DNA of 64,000 nucleotides from Isoperla grammatica (Eukaryota > Arthropoda > Insecta > Plecoptera > Perlodidae), in NCBI GenBank assembly GCA_945910005.1, contig OX246743.1, positions 818,122 to 882,121 of the forward strand, read 5' to 3'. Below, piece after piece: positions 32,235 through 44,989 of this stretch; position 1 is the first letter of the stretch, and each line of letters starts with the position of its first letter. The position numbers and the translations under genes are program-made. Under the pieces are notes generated by a model. That model did not search any database. It had not been told where the DNA came from and was given only the letters and a program-made list of their open reading frames with translations.

Positions 32235-32865
32235 TATGGTAGATTTTCATGATGGCAATTCACATCCAAGGGGCAAAATACAAAACAAATGTGATAATTT
32301 ACAATGTAAGCCCGTGTTTGTATACTGTAGTGTTGCAACAGTTAGTGCAGAAAATGTCAGTTCTTTAAGAGTCCTTTATAAGGATCTCAAGACCTTTAAC
32401 CCTACCAAGACACATCCAGCTAAGGATAATGATAATAGCATTAATTTGGAGCATTACCACCATGTATGTATGTGTACACAACGTGACAACCGATGGAATA
32501 ATAACAATGTTTCGTAGAAAAGCTCTCTGGCACAACGCATGTCTCTCTTCATGTGACTACAACAGACTAGTCCCAACGAAAGTATTCGCATGCCGATCTC
32601 AGGTCATTGTCTAAGGCCCCTTTCAACCGAGAAAGTCAACAGATAACTGGCGTTCTTTCACACATTCGTCAATGCATGGTTCGGCTTAGTCGAGTGCACA
32701 GGCGGTTTGGCCACACCCACCGTTACAGGTAACCAACGGAAGGTTTGAAAGTATCCCCAATGGACCTGTTTAGATTAGATGGTAGGAATTAGCCAAGTAG
32801 AAAATAAGTTGCCACCTTGGACTCGGCTGTGTCGTAAGCGTCAGAATACTTTCATTGGGGCAACT
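32235..32865. other. No recognised gene
   Basis: An open frame of about 100 codons (32206-32517, plus) overlaps the MITE end and shows no family motif. The remainder is unremarkable. Confidence 0.35.
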
Positions 32866-33062
32866 GGGGTATTGCGGTATTTGGAATAGTTGGGGAGGAA
32901 TGTCTGCGGGGTGTTAGTATGCTTCAATCCTAGTCTTCGTCATGTGACTGAGGAAAACCTCGAGATAAACCTTCAGTCAGGATTGCCGGTAGCGGGTATC
33001 GAACCGACGGCCTCCCGAATTAGAGCCTCGTGTGCTGCCACTGAGCCATCTCTATCAGTTAG
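32866..33062 (-). mobile_element. tRNA-derived SINE, family 1
   Basis: On the minus strand the head is GATAGAGATGGCTCAGTGGC and the B-box GGTTCGATACCCGCTACCGG. The body has CCGCAGACATTCCTCCCCA. It is more diverged than the copy at 24770-25033. Confidence 0.7.
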
Positions 33063-33299
33063 TCCACAACTGTAACGAACAAAAACATTTTGTGTCTAGT
33101 AATGCAGGGCTAAAACCGAACTGGTTCGTCTATTTTCTGTCTATCTGAGCTCCCACATGCGAATATTCCGGTCCGGATTCTTATCAATATTAATGGTGCG
33201 TCATTAGTCATTAGTCCGCGAGATATTTTAAGGTTCGGCCGTAGAGCTCAATATTCAGCCCTCTCGTAAGCGAGGCGCGGGAAGTCAAGGCTCAAACTG

Positions 33300-33741
33300 T
33301 TAGTCACGTGCCAGAATTCAGCAGCTCTACCTCTGCTGAGCTTACTTCACTGACAGTAAGCAAGGTGTTCCATTATTCAGTATACTGAGTCTACTAAGTA
33401 AGCGAAATAAGCGGAACCAAGTGTCACTGAGTCCAATTGCTAACTCAAAAACGCAGTAAATAATAATTCCTTTTTTGGTTTTCCTTCTTTTAGTGTAGGT
33501 ATTAATCCTTGCACTTAAATAACAGATTCAGCCATTTCTTGCACTTACATAACAAATGTACACATTTTATTATCGCAGTCGCTTGACGAAGATGAATCAG
33601 AAATAGAGTATATAATTTTGATGACCCACCATCTTAAAAACAAGCGTTTTCGTTCCAAATATTACAAGTCAGCGGAGTAAGCGTGACGTCATTCTCCACT
33701 TATCAAGCAAACTCAGCAGCTGAATTCTGGCACGCGACTAA
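33300..33741. mobile_element. ~440-bp element with long terminal inverted repeats
   Basis: The left end TTAGTCACGTGCCAGAATTC and the right end GAATTCTGGCACGCGACTAA are inverted repeats. The pairing continues inward (CAGCAG near both ends, then CTTACTCCGC-type blocks). There is no coding capacity. The class is unassigned because no target duplication is clear. Confidence 0.65.
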
Positions 33742-33824
33742 TGTGTTTAACATTGAATTCGCTATTTAAAAACAAAATCGATAATTATAGCTTTAACTTT
33801 CTAAAACCTCGAAATACGTCAGCG

Positions 33825-33895
33825 TTGGTTCGTACAGTTGTCTACCGTCCAAGCTCAGAACGAAGGGACGAGGGTTCGAATCCCACATAAGGTAT
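33825..33895 (+). mobile_element. SINE family 2 head fragment
   Basis: Contains a B-box GGGTTCGAATCCCACATAAGG like the family-2 heads at 1411 and 31747, but the A-box side is diverged and no tail follows. A true tRNA gene is unlikely because the stem halves do not pair well. Confidence 0.5.
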
Positions 33896-33977
33896 TCAAT
33901 GAGTCCTTCATAACGAGTGGGAGTGGTAGGAATTAGGGTGTATTCACATAATACGCGTGGCGGCCATATTGCGTGCA

Positions 33978-34327
33978 CTGAGCCAGCACTGAGCCAGCAC
34001 TGAGCCAGCACCAAGCCAGCACTGAGACAGCACTGAGCCAGCACTGAGCCAACACTGAGCCAGCACTGAGCCAGCACTAAGCCAACACTGAGCCAGCACT
34101 GAGCCAGCACTAAGTCAGCACTGAACCAGCACTGAGCCAGCACTGAGCCAGCACTGAGCCAGCACTAAGCCAACACTGAGCCAGCACTGAGCCAGCACTA
34201 AGCCAACACTGAGCCAGCACTGAGCCAGCACTGAGCCAGCACTGAGCCAGCACCAAGCCAGCACTGAGACAGCACTGAGCCAGCACTGAGCCGGCACTGA
34301 GCCAGCACTGAGCCAGCACTGAGCCAG
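33978..34327. repeat. 11-bp minisatellite, about 32 copies
   Basis: Tandem CACTGAGCCAG units with single-base variants (CACTAAGCCAA, CACCAAGCCAG, CACTGAGACAG). The variants recur in blocks, which again points to multi-unit expansion. The open frames on the minus strand are repeat translation (LAQCWLS). Confidence 0.97.
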
Positions 34328-35135
34328 GTTTAGGCGGTTGTAGCCGGTTGTAAAGTTGCACTCCCTATTCCGTAAATGGGCGCAAGTTGCAGCCGGTTAC
34401 AACTAACGTACTGAGTCTGGAATGAGGGCCCTGAAGAGAGACATGGATTTTCCTGGGCAGGTTCCATATGAAAAATAATAATATTTATTTGTATTATTAT
34501 TTTTATTATTATTACAACTGGGTATAAAGCTCAGCATGAGACTAGTAACATTGGGACACATGAAAACGGAGTGTTCGCAAAAAGCGGTATCTACAAACAC
34601 AACACCCTGACAGCCTGACCTCCCCTGACCGAGCTTGTCTGTGCACGTGACAATGCTAAACGAGTCTAGCAGGTTGAGCAATCAAGACGTGTCCGGGGAT
34701 CTTCTAAGGATTCATTGCCTGACCTCGTAAAGTTATCAGAACCCATAAGAAGGGGGCCCAGGCTCCTCCACCTAATGTCCTCCACCCAGCACAAGCCGTC
34801 ATTTATCACGCTTTTCCTCTACAGTGCTTTTGAACTGTCCGAAGGAAATAATAATTCTCTCATTCCCTAGGGAAGTAAATGCTCTATTTTATAATTTTAT
34901 TAATATTTTGAGTTCCAATTATAATGTTTCAAATGAATGATTTAACTGGGTCTGCTTAAGAATCACGCTTTTAAAATAAAAACCTAACGTTTCAGTTCAA
35001 AGATTATTATTGTTTATGGCGAGTCTTCACTTAAACGTAATGTATAAGTGTAAAACATAAGGCGTAAGCGCGCCGGTATACATAATAACGTAAGCTTAAA
35101 GAGTTTTGACGAAGAAGTCACAAGTGAAGTCACGC
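34328..35135. other. No recognised gene
   Basis: Contains a short inverted pair around GGCGGTTGTAGCCGGTTGTA and AGTTGCAGCCGGTTACAACT (34331-34408). Beyond that I see an (ATT)n-rich stretch and no gene. Confidence 0.4.
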
Positions 35136-35212
35136 TACCAGCCCTCGGCCATTCCTTCCCAACTATTTCAAACACCGCAATACGTATAGTTAGTCACCTG
35201 AAAAGGGGCACG
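35136..35212 (+). mobile_element. SINE family 1, 3' fragment
   Basis: Carries CCCTCGGCCATTCCTTCCCA and AGTCACCTGAAAAGGGGCAC, the 3' part of family 1 in plus orientation, without a head. Confidence 0.65.
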
Positions 35213-35329
35213 GAAAAAAATATAATTAGACAATAATACAGATTTAACTTATTTTATTAAAAAAACATATTTTAGGAAATTATTATTTTTGTTTCAGTTC
35301 TCATGCAGACAGGAATCAAGGCAAACATT

Positions 35330-35400
35330 ATGTATGGTGCGGGGTTTGAACCAACATCCCTTGCCCGCTTGCTGCGTCGTGAGCTACGCCTGACCGTATG
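35330..35400 (-). mobile_element. tRNA-like relic
   Basis: On the minus strand, GGCGTAGCTCACGACGCAGC (A-box-like) and GGTTCAAACCCCGC (B-box-like) are spaced as in a tRNA. The acceptor stem does not pair convincingly, so I prefer a SINE or tRNA relic to a working tRNA gene. Confidence 0.35.
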
Positions 35401-35577
35401 ATTCACCGAGAACTGCTATTAGTGTAGCAATGACTCACACCGGACAATCAATAAATATAATATACACGGTTCGTTCGCTTGCAGTGGCTGTGAAGCATTA
35501 TGGCTGCATGTCTTGGCGTTCTAAAGAGCTAAGGGCCCAACCACAACTGTCGGCATCGTGATTGTAATCGGGACCAA

Positions 35578-36072
35578 GGACGTGTCCGAATAGTACCAAA
35601 ACGACGTTCATTCTTATTCTTATTCTTATTCTTGATTTAACGTCATCAATCATCCGTGTCGTATCTAGTACTGTCCGAATACTGTCGCGCGCGCGTAACT
35701 ACGTCATAAGAATAAGAATAAGAACGAGAGTCAAAAGTGCACACTAGATTTCATTCCGGAAGATGGCGGACGATGGGTCAGAACATTATCTCAGTTAATT
35801 GTTAAGTATTTAAAGCCTGTGACCTTCAGAAGTTACTACAATGTAATTATTATTAAATACAATGCATATTTGATCCTACATTTTGGTTATACATGTTGAT
35901 TTAAAAAAAAATGTGGATCTGATGACGCGTTACGACCCTAACCCTACTTAAATCAAGTAATGTCCGGCTCTCGTCCGAATACGTGCAACTGGAGTGAGAA
36001 TAAGAACAAGACCAAGAATAAGAATAAGAATAAGAACAAGAATGAAATCAAGAATGGTATTCAGACACGTCC
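35578..36072. mobile_element. 495-bp TIR element with (AATAAG)n arms
   Basis: The ends GGACGTGTCCGAATA and TATTCAGACACGTCC form 15-bp terminal inverted repeats with one mismatch. They are flanked by CAA on both sides (35575-35577 and 36073-36075). Next to each end is a tract of ATTCTT or AAGAAT repeats, again inverted. A 3-bp target duplication is typical of the PIF/Harbinger group, so that placement is tentative. It is inserted in a fragment of the palindromic MITE (35533-35574). There is no transposase. Confidence 0.7.
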
Positions 36073-36534
36073 CAAGATTGCGGCTTGGTGGAGGTGCCGG
36101 GTACAGTAGTAATCTGTTCTTGTAACACAGATACCTCATGACGTCACATTTGGTGGAGGTGCCGGGTATTCTCAACAGAGTTCAATAACGCGGAATAGTG
36201 CTCATTAACGCTGTCTACGTAGATGTTAGTGTTTGTGATTAACAAAGTTTCAATGTATAAAACACATATATGCTTTCACATAACATTAAAGACTACTTGT
36301 CACTTGTTACTTATGATCAACAGAGTTGACCAATTTTCAACTCAAGTAACATATTCTTAGTTTAAGAGTGAAAACTTGGGGTCAAATGAGCTTCTTTCTT
36401 ACAGTTTAGTAGACTTCCATGGTCAAGAGAAGTACTAATGGTTTTCTGTAATATCTTAAGGCTACATAATATTAAAAATGTGGTTACTATAGTAACCAAC
36501 ATTAAAATAAGTGGTTACTATAAGTAACCATTAT

Positions 36535-36919
36535 TTAGTTTCAAAAGAACTAAAAAGTGGATAGACAACATTTCAAATATTACGATCGTTACAGTTGACA
36601 ATTTGGAAATAAAGTAATTATTATTTAACTGATTTCTAAAATACAACTCTAAGGTTTAACATATTTGACAATTGTTAATCCAGTATTAGTTCTTACGAAT
36701 CTAAATGATTCTAATTCAATGCTGTAGCATTCTCAAGCTAGATATTACTAAAATATTTAGACTACCTATATATACTTGTGCCATACCCGCTGAATGGCTT
36801 ATGTAGTAAACTACATCGTTTATGAGTGGATCCATTTCTTTAGAAAATAGTGTTTTGAAACTTATACGTACTGTAGGCCTCTATATATATATTATTTTTT
36901 TTACACAACACACAATACC

Positions 36920-36971
<52 letters not shown>

Positions 36972-37870
36972 TACTGAACATAAACTTTCGTGACTATTAA
37001 TATTGTTAAAATTACTATATTATTAAGAATATACATATTATATATATATTTGAAACTCAGAACAAGATAAAACATGTTCTAGTGAGGGGAAAGGTATAGA
37101 AGGACGACAGCTTACCTGAGAAAGTAGAGATAGGCCGCTTAGAGAAATATATAGATGAGAAGACAAATAAACTGAGACGTTTCGGCCAACTAGTGGTCTT
37201 TATCACTCAGCGCGAGTAGAAGAACTAAACTAAACTTAAAACTAGGGTGAATTTACATGATTCACTCAGCCATTTGGCCTCTCCAAGTATACACTATATA
37301 TGTGTGTGTGTGTCACACGCAGAAACTTATTGACCCGGAATACATGTTAAAACACACACAAACACAATTGTAAAACGGCACCAAGGTCAGTTACTTTAAA
37401 AACTGGTGAATTTTCGGAGTAACCCGTTCCTACTCCTTCCTCCGAGGGCAGTTGCCCTCGGTTATACCATTTATATTTTTATATATTTTTATTAATATAA
37501 ATACCATTTTCATTTCGAATATATATATATTGTTTATATTGCCAATGTCCGCAGCGAATCTTTCAAACAGGATTCCATAGATATATTTTTTTGGGCGAAA
37601 CTAGACAAAATCAACAATATTTTAAGTTGTATTTTACTAAACAAGACTATCATACTTGAATAACTTATTTTACAAAAAAGTACCGGGTTGGCAAAGAACT
37701 AGCCGGGGGAAATATCCGTACACTTACAACACTAATAGAAACAACAATACAAGAATTGTGTCAGTAATCTCGACTTAATTGTTTCTAGCAGTAAAACGTT
37801 ATATTCAACTGCCTCATTTTACACAATATAAAACATAAACCTGTCTTTTATTCGTCAATCTAAATTAAAG
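36535..37870. repeat. AT-rich stretch with (TA)n, only in copy B
   Basis: The corresponding interval in copy A is only about 60-100 bp (216-315). It contains (TA)n at 36919-36971 and smaller AT runs near 37000-37060 and 37480-37530. There is also TCGGCCAACTAGTGGTCTTT (37176-37200), which looks retroelement-like. It may be an insertion in B or a deletion in A. Confidence 0.6.
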
Positions 37871-38698
37871 ACTTTCTTTTCATTCGCGTGTTTAAGATAC
37901 CAGAGACAACTCAGACCTCTGCTCTGTTCTCTGCTTCAGCTGTTATATTCACCCTTTAGACCAAACCAAAAGAAGATTTACTAGTTTCTAAAACTGTTGC
38001 GTGCACAGCATAGATAGATCATTATCTGTAAATTACCCGGATGTGTAGTTCTTGTTTTTCAAACGCTCGCAATTCCCTTCCTGTAGAAATTAATGTGTAA
38101 CGTTTTTTTTTTTTTTTTTTGCAAACGTTCATAATACCATAGAGATATTATATACTACTTCGTATGATAATACGGTCTCGTATAGCTAGATTTTTCAAAA
38201 GGCAGTTTCATGAATGAAATGGAAAAAGCTGCTTAAAAAAATCTTTGTAGAGAATAATTTTACTAAGAAACGTTATTTGGGTCCGTATTATAATGATTCG
38301 AATCGGTTAAATGAAAAAAAGTTAGATACTTGGAAGAGCAAAAAAAGCTACGAAAGAGTTTGATAAATAGTTGGGATCGTTGAATTAATCATTTTGAGGT
38401 ACGAAAGAGCTCCGATGAATGGAAATGAGGGACAGTGGAAGGAAAACTGTCGTAGAGGCAAAGCAACGTAGAATAGATGAATGGGGACATAAGAGTCATA
38501 ATGGATGTGATGAGAGTCATACAAAGAGACTTAAGAAAAATAAGAAATAATGAATTTGTTTTTAACCAATCCAATAATGGAAAATATTAATATATTTACT
38601 CATATAGTGTTTAAAATTTAAATAACCAACGTAAGCGGATAATGAAAATTTCACGCTCAAGTTTTATTTAGTATCGTCACATAATTTAGGATGTATAC

Positions 38699-39427
38699 GC
38701 CTATAAAATTGTCAAGAGATAGCGTTACTGTCGCCGCGAGAAGTGAGTGATGGCAGCTACGATGAGGTCGGTGGAGGCAGCTCAACATAGCTACTATATG
38801 CGTAACAACAGTTTTTATTAATTATATTAAAATCTAAGCAGCCAGTACTGTCGATATATACGTATATGAAAGCCTGTACCAATGTAGAAGACCCGTGAGC
38901 CATTCATATACGATAAACATCCATAAATAACGATTTGTTTTACAAATATAACATTGGATATGTAGTCTCGGCGTGCGGTTCGGCCGTGAAAATTCGCACC
39001 TTGCGTTTTAGTGCATGCTACGAATTTGCGTTCAGTGCACTTTCTATCTAGAAAGTTTATTTTTTTAATGTCTACAAAGGCTGCTACGCATGTTTTGAGA
39101 ACTCTCGAACACATCCGATCATTAGTTTTTTGCCAATTGAGTCTGAGAAAACAAAACAATTTTCTAGAGCAGTCCATCTCCGATGCGTGAATTGTCATAA
39201 CAAGTTAACTATTACCTATATTATTTTGAAACCATCTTTACAACGATAATTGATATGCCAACTAACAATTGTCATATAAGTTAAACCATAAAAATCAATA
39301 CAATAACGGCTAGAACGTGGTAAGTGAGGATGTGTAACATTCCTAACGCGCCGCGAATCTTGACAACGACCTCACCTTAGCGCTTCTCGTTTTGTCCGCT
39401 TGGAGCGTGTTGTTTCTTTTTACAGGC
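38699..39427. mobile_element. 729-bp TIR transposon, only in copy B
   Basis: The ends GCCTATAAAA and TTTTACAGGC are inverted repeats with one mismatch. The flanks GTATAC (38693-38698) and GAATAC (39428-39433) look like a 6-bp target duplication with one change. Copy A has the empty site at about 1131-1141 with a single GTATAC. A 123-codon open frame on the minus strand (38827-39198) matches no transposase I recognise. This is a non-autonomous or internally deleted DNA element. Confidence 0.7.
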
Positions 39428-39681
39428 GAATACCAAATTGCAACATCCTCAGTCAAGGCTTCAGAGCATGTTTGGAAAAGAGCAGATAACGATGTTATTG
39501 ATTCGTACGAAACCTCCCAGGGAAAACCACAAATATGATGTTCAAGTGACTAACTATAGGAGCCTGTATAGTAAAATGTACTATTATGAGTCCGTGGTGA
39601 GATTATAGTTTGGAGGGAATGCGCTTAATCACAACATTCTGCTTTTGACTGTGGAAATACCGTCAGTGAGGTTTTCCGGTA

Positions 39682-39812
39682 CAACCGTGGTGGCTCATGC
39701 GGTTATAGGGCGCAGGTCCAAACCTATGATGTGAATGTCCTTCATCTTCATCTATCACCCCTCATCGCCTCCAATAGCATGATTGCAATCATAGAGACGT
39801 TCGTGTCGTAAA
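39682..39812 (+). mobile_element. SINE family 2 (copy B), internally deleted
   Basis: Orthologue of the SINE at 1352-1535. It lacks the segment with the B-box that copy A retains, so the deletion came after the duplication. The tail GCATGATTGCAATCATAGAG is kept. Confidence 0.7.
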
Positions 39813-40090
39813 CTTGTAAATGATCAAAAATCAAGCAAAAATAAAGGTTTGCTGATGGCTTGCGTCTCCATTATATACGTTTATGGGACTCGTTCTCTGT
39901 TTGTTTGTTTGTTTGTTTGTTTGTTTGTTTTGATTTTTGTTGTATCGAACCGGCAGCCCCCCAATTAGAGTATCGCATATTATTTAACTGAGCAATCATA
40001 TAAACAATCCTCAATCCGATACGTAACTCACTGTAACTATACCCAAAATTATTGTCATTATAGATATCGCAATTTCGAGGAAATAGTGGA

Positions 40091-40391
40091 AAGCCCTATA
40101 ACCACAATTGTCGACATTGTGATTGTAATCGAAATCGGGATCGCAATCGTATATTTTTTCATGCTAATTCATTACGACATTGCGATTTCATTGTGAACAT
40201 CAGCATAAGAACCATGTATGTAAAGTTTTTCACGATTTCCAGATTTCGAATGCAATCCCGATACCGACAATTGTGGTTACGGCTAAAGACATGGTTTTTA
40301 TGGCACTGTTCACAACTAAATCGCAATATCGTATGAGAAAATGTACGATTGCGATCCCGATCACGATGACGATAAGTGTAATTAGGGCTTT
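40091..40391. mobile_element. Palindromic MITE, copy B
   Basis: Orthologue of 1781-2110 with the same inverted ends (AAGCCCTATAACCACAATTG left, GTGTAATTAGGGCTTT right). Several internal indels are present. Confidence 0.65.
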
Positions 40392-40874
40392 GTACTACTA
40401 TAGGTGATCTACATTACGTCATACGGTCATATAATGGGAACAAATGAATGATCGCCGAGATGAGAAGGTTCGTGATCAAATAGCTTGAACACATGATACC
40501 CCGAGGAGCTGCCCCCAATCCACGCATGGGATGAAATAAAGCAGACTGTGGTCACTGTGGTTTGAATAAGAAGTGTAATGAGGGCTCGGCCGTGCGGGCA
40601 TGGAGCCTAAGCCCTGGGGCGTCGCTGAGTGGGTTTATACTCTATACCTGTAGCGAGGTGTTTGCTGTGTGGGTACAGTAATTCAGTGGCTTAGTTGAGA
40701 ACAAGAACATCAGGCGATCTTTCGTCGATCTTGGTATTTCACCAATGATGTACACCCCCACTACCTGGCTAACGCAGCAAACATGAGACGAAATCTCCAA
40801 ATCATTACCAGAAGCCATAACAGAAGTTCAATCATGTACACATTTCTTTGAAACACAACATCAAGTCAAATAAT

Positions 40875-41024
40875 AGGACTCTCCCAGTCTCAGCAGATAG
40901 TCCAGGGACACTAGTCCTGTTCCCTGGGGATCACAACACTTACCTGGCCAGCACAGTAGGACTCTCCCAGTCTCAGCAGATAGTCCAGGGACACTAGTCC
41001 TGTTCCCTGGGGATCACACAGGCT
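40875..41024. repeat. 83-bp tandem repeat, about 1.8 copies
   Basis: The same unit as 2575-2890, with units starting at 40875 and 40958. Confidence 0.9.
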
Positions 41025-41727
41025 GAACACTTCCCGCAGCTGCCGACTGCTCCAGGCTTTCTTCTTAGGCTGCATTCACATTGACTGCAGCTCCCAGCTC
41101 ACACGCACTGGCAGTTATAGCACTACTCTGTGGTAAAAACTCTTACAATCACATTTTACTACGGCAAGAACTAATACACTGTCACGTATAAACTTATTTT
41201 GAATCTTCAAGTTTCTTTAAACACAAGAGCGTTATTAAAATCTTGCATTTGACTGCAGTGCGAACTGATAATTTACGCGTACACTCGTGTAAAAATTCCG
41301 TTTGAATTTTATTTTTCTCACAAACACAAACTTGAACACTCAATAAGCATAAAGCAAAGATTATTTGAGATCAATTTATTGATAATTCTCTTGTATTTTA
41401 TTGTGCACACGTATTTTTTGCTATATCATTCTGAAGTGATAATGAGTATAAAATGAGAACACTGTAGCTCACTACCAGAATATTGAGCTAATACTTTCGT
41501 TTTCTCCACTTCCGGAGCAATATGTAGGCTATGTGTCCGTATTATTTTGTATAAACACGCAGAACATTAAATAAAATTACACACGCATGTCGCTTTAAAC
41601 ACACTAATAGTGAACTTGACACTTATTTCAAGTTCACTAACACGCACTTGTGTGTAAATCGTATTTTGACACACACACGGAATTAAATAAATTAAATCAC
41701 TAAAATTCACGTAAATCACATATTTAA

Positions 41728-41830
41728 GAGCTTGAGGCGCAGTTTCTACAGTGTCTAGGTAACAACACTAGCCCGTGAGGCTTGCGTGCAGTTCCTACAC
41801 CGTCTAGGTAACAACACTAGCACGTGAGGC
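41728..41830. repeat. 50-bp tandem repeat, 2 copies
   Basis: The same unit as 3620-3872 (CCGTCTAGGTAACAACACTA), reduced to two copies. Confidence 0.85.
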
Positions 41831-43189
41831 TTGCGTGTGTGGAGACCATAACATCAATACAGCTCGTCGGAGTTTTGTCATTCCTGCAGCGAACTATTCA
41901 GGATGTCCAAAAGAAATCGATGTCACTCAGCCGATGTCGGTCTTGCTGCGAGGTAGGCCTACCACGTTGAGTGGGTGTTATCTGAAATCAATGAGTTATG
42001 TAGGTCAGGTACGGTTCAAGTGTTTGTTATGTTATATCATGGGCGAGAGTAAATGGGGGGTAAGAGCGGAAAATTGGAGAATAAATTATTGGTCGGTTGT
42101 TTTAAAGGTCGAACGAAAGTTTTGGAGGAAGTGAGACAGTTTATTGGTGTTCTGTCTAGTGAAATCAATTGAATACTACAATTCACACAAAAGAGAAGAA
42201 TATTTATTGATACAACATTAATTATAACATTGCATTGCTTGTAAAAATTATGATAACAGAATAAAAGGTTTGCATTTATGTGTATTTATTTATTTATTTA
42301 TTTTATGCATCATAGCATAATGCTTCTCAAGTGAAGAAATAAATTAAAATGCAGTTACATAACTAATCCAGCTTTATGGATAATATTGTGGAGACCTATT
42401 CCCTCTTCACTCTTCGTCACACATAGTAATGTAAGTGCCACTAGTGCAGACAGCAAACTACAGATCGTTACAATGATTCATCCCAAGCCCCAGAAATGAC
42501 AGATCCCATCTTTTTTTGACAATATACAATGTATAATGTGTTAACACCTAATAGTGTAAAGCCGAATCATGTACAACTAAAGCTTCTGACTAACACCTAA
42601 ACTGTTACAAGTATGTGTGCACACTAAACTTGTTACCCCACATTATAAGTTACTCGGTATTATGAGTTCCGACTAAACACTTTGGGGTCAGCTGGATTCA
42701 TTTCAAAGCGTCTGATTGGTGGTTCATAATACCGGGTAATAGTTAATTAAATAGTAAAACCAAAAGTGCATTTTATGAAGTGTGTCAGGTCAAACATCCA
42801 ACATCCGACAACGGACAGATAATATTATGATAATTTTCATCTCGGACCACATTTTACGATCGATTACCAAGAATTAAAATCCCAGCCTCAGGCACGTTAG
42901 GATAAGACTAAAAATACCTACATATTCCTCCATGAAACAGGCCGCCATCACCGCACATGCCAGTATAACTGCGGCCGATATAACACACGTCTACTGGTAC
43001 CCTCAGGCCGCCCACTACTGACTGACTTTCACGCGCAAATAGACCAATACACATTGAGTAACTGAGCGGGAGAAAACTACGATAAAACGAAACATTTCTT
43101 GTGTTATTACGAGTTGATCGCAGTACAAGCCGACATGTGAGGTAATATCATCAGTATGTTGGCTTAGATTAGAATGTCGATCGCAGATA

Positions 43190-43325
43190 AGATGGCTCAG
43201 TGTTAACAAGCGAGACTAATTCAGAAGGCCGTCGGTTCGAGACCGGTCACCAGCAATCCTGACTGAAGTTTCTTTCAGCGGGTTTACTTCGGTCATAGGG
43301 CGAGCGCAAGGATTGAGTTCTCTAT
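43190..43325 (+). mobile_element. SINE family 1 (copy B)
   Basis: Orthologue of 5262-5400, with head GATGGCTCAGTG and B-box GGTTCGAGACCGG. Confidence 0.6.
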
Positions 43326-43424
43326 ATTCTTTAAAACAATTTTTTTTATGTTAATGATAATTTTTTTCGTAGGAAACTTGCCCGGGGACAACTCATGTCC
43401 CGCTTCAGTTAACAAAATAAGTGT

Positions 43425-43540
43425 TGTGGTATTTGGAATAGTTGGGAAGGAATGTCCGAGAGATGTTGAAAATCTTCTGTCAGGATTGCCGGTGGCCGGT
43501 ATCGAACCGGCTACGCACTGAGCCTTCTCTATCGGTCTGT
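43425..43540 (-). mobile_element. SINE family 1 (copy B)
   Basis: Orthologue of 5510-5640, with B-box GGTTCGATACCGGCCACCGG on the minus strand. Confidence 0.6.
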
Positions 43541-43734
43541 TTCCCTGTTATCAATCCATTGATTGATTGGGAACAGATCTCCATTATTCCCTCTCTTCTG
43601 TCTGTTCATTTAGATACGCATTATAAAACACATTTATCCTGGGTTATCCGTCGTACGTTCCAATCTTGGGTTGTCTCTTGTTTATTTGTCTCTACCACTT
43701 CCATGTGAGGTCGACATGACTTTTGACTATGGGC

Positions 43735-44112
43735 CGATTCACAATTGAAATAAGAGTTGCAATAAGAAACAGTGAAATTGTGAAATAACAAGCAACTGGT
43801 TCACAACCGACGACTAGTTGTTTATTTCAGTAGTCAAAGCAGCGCCTTAATTGTGTACTTACTATCAAAATATCCGGTGCCACTGTTTTTGTTTTGATTT
43901 CCGTAGTTGACCTTCTAGTATAGCTCTTCTGCGTTCTGATTGGTTCGTGCATCATGAGAAGTTGAAATAAGAAATGGAATTGATTCAATTCTTATGACTA
44001 TTTCAATCCACTGTGACAGTTGTGAACCATAGCATTGTTATTGCATGTTCCAATTCGCTTAAACCTTATTGCTATTTCACTATTGCAACTTTTATTTTTT
44101 TGACTCGGGCTT
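43735..44112. mobile_element. ~380-bp palindromic insertion, only in copy B
   Basis: Left GGGCCGATTCACAATTGAAA then AAGAGTTGCAATAAG. On the right, CTATTGCAACTTTTATTTTT then GACTCGGGC, so the two sides pair as an inverted repeat. Copy A reads directly from about 5816 into the next SINE. There is no coding capacity, and the class and target duplication are unclear. Confidence 0.6.
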
Positions 44113-44345
44113 TAGACCGGGGCTGGTGTAGGAACCTGCTCGGTGACAACTGGCAACCCGCCCTTCTTCTCGCTAGACTCGCTATGAGGATGTTTAGATG
44201 CGGGAAGAAATATTCGAATGCTGCAAAGAAATCTGTTTGAGAAAAACCTCGAAACGAAAATCGTTAAGATATTCAGTGGTGGGAATCGAACTGGTGAACT
44301 CACGAATCAGAGCATGGTTTGTTACCATTGAGCTATCTCTATCAG
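44113..44345 (-). mobile_element. tRNA-derived SINE-like element (copy B)
   Basis: Orthologue of 5818-6057. On the minus strand it has the head GATAGAGATAGCTCAATGGT and B-box AGTTCGATTCCC. Confidence 0.5.
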
Positions 44346-44989
44346 TTGTGAGAGTTATGTAAATATTGTTATTTTAAATAGTCTTCCGTATCGGGGTACC
44401 CCACACTTGATGATAATACATCTTCCTAAAACATTTTGCTAAAAACAAAAACTAATTTTTTCAAAATGTTACGACTTCAAGTTCACGTTAAACGTTCATT
44501 GAATAAAACCCCAACTTACACTTAATGATATATTTCCATTAAACTGTTGTCCCTGTTAACGGATGTTTCTCTGTTTCTCTGTCACCCAAGCATAAACAGT
44601 AGCGGCACTTATCATGTTTCTTTCAGCATTCAACCGGAAGTACGATTCACTTTCATCGAATTATAACTGCTTCGAAATGTATAAACTGTAACAAAGATTC
44701 AATACCGTAATCTCTTGATCTCCCTAAAGCGCTTTGAGCACTTTCTGTTCTCAAGAAGCATCGACACAATATCAGCTGTAACGTTGGATAGTGTTCATTC
44801 AGAATCAACGAAGGCACCAAAACTAGTACATTTCAAACAATAAGTTCTATTGAATAGGTTCCAAATAAAACCATGGAATTCATGTTTGACCTGAAATAAT
44901 AGATACATAAATGAATATATTGTCCGGACTTCAGTGAAGAAATACACGTTTCATGTTCTTTGTAGTAACGAAACTAACATCATGTCTGT

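Noticed and set aside
1352..33895. tRNA genes at the A-box/B-box heads
   Set aside because: The heads recur many times with the same non-tRNA bodies and tails, and acceptor stems do not pair, so they are SINEs.
33793..34361. Open frames on the minus strand rich in LAQCWLSAGSV
   Set aside because: Translation of the 11-bp minisatellite.
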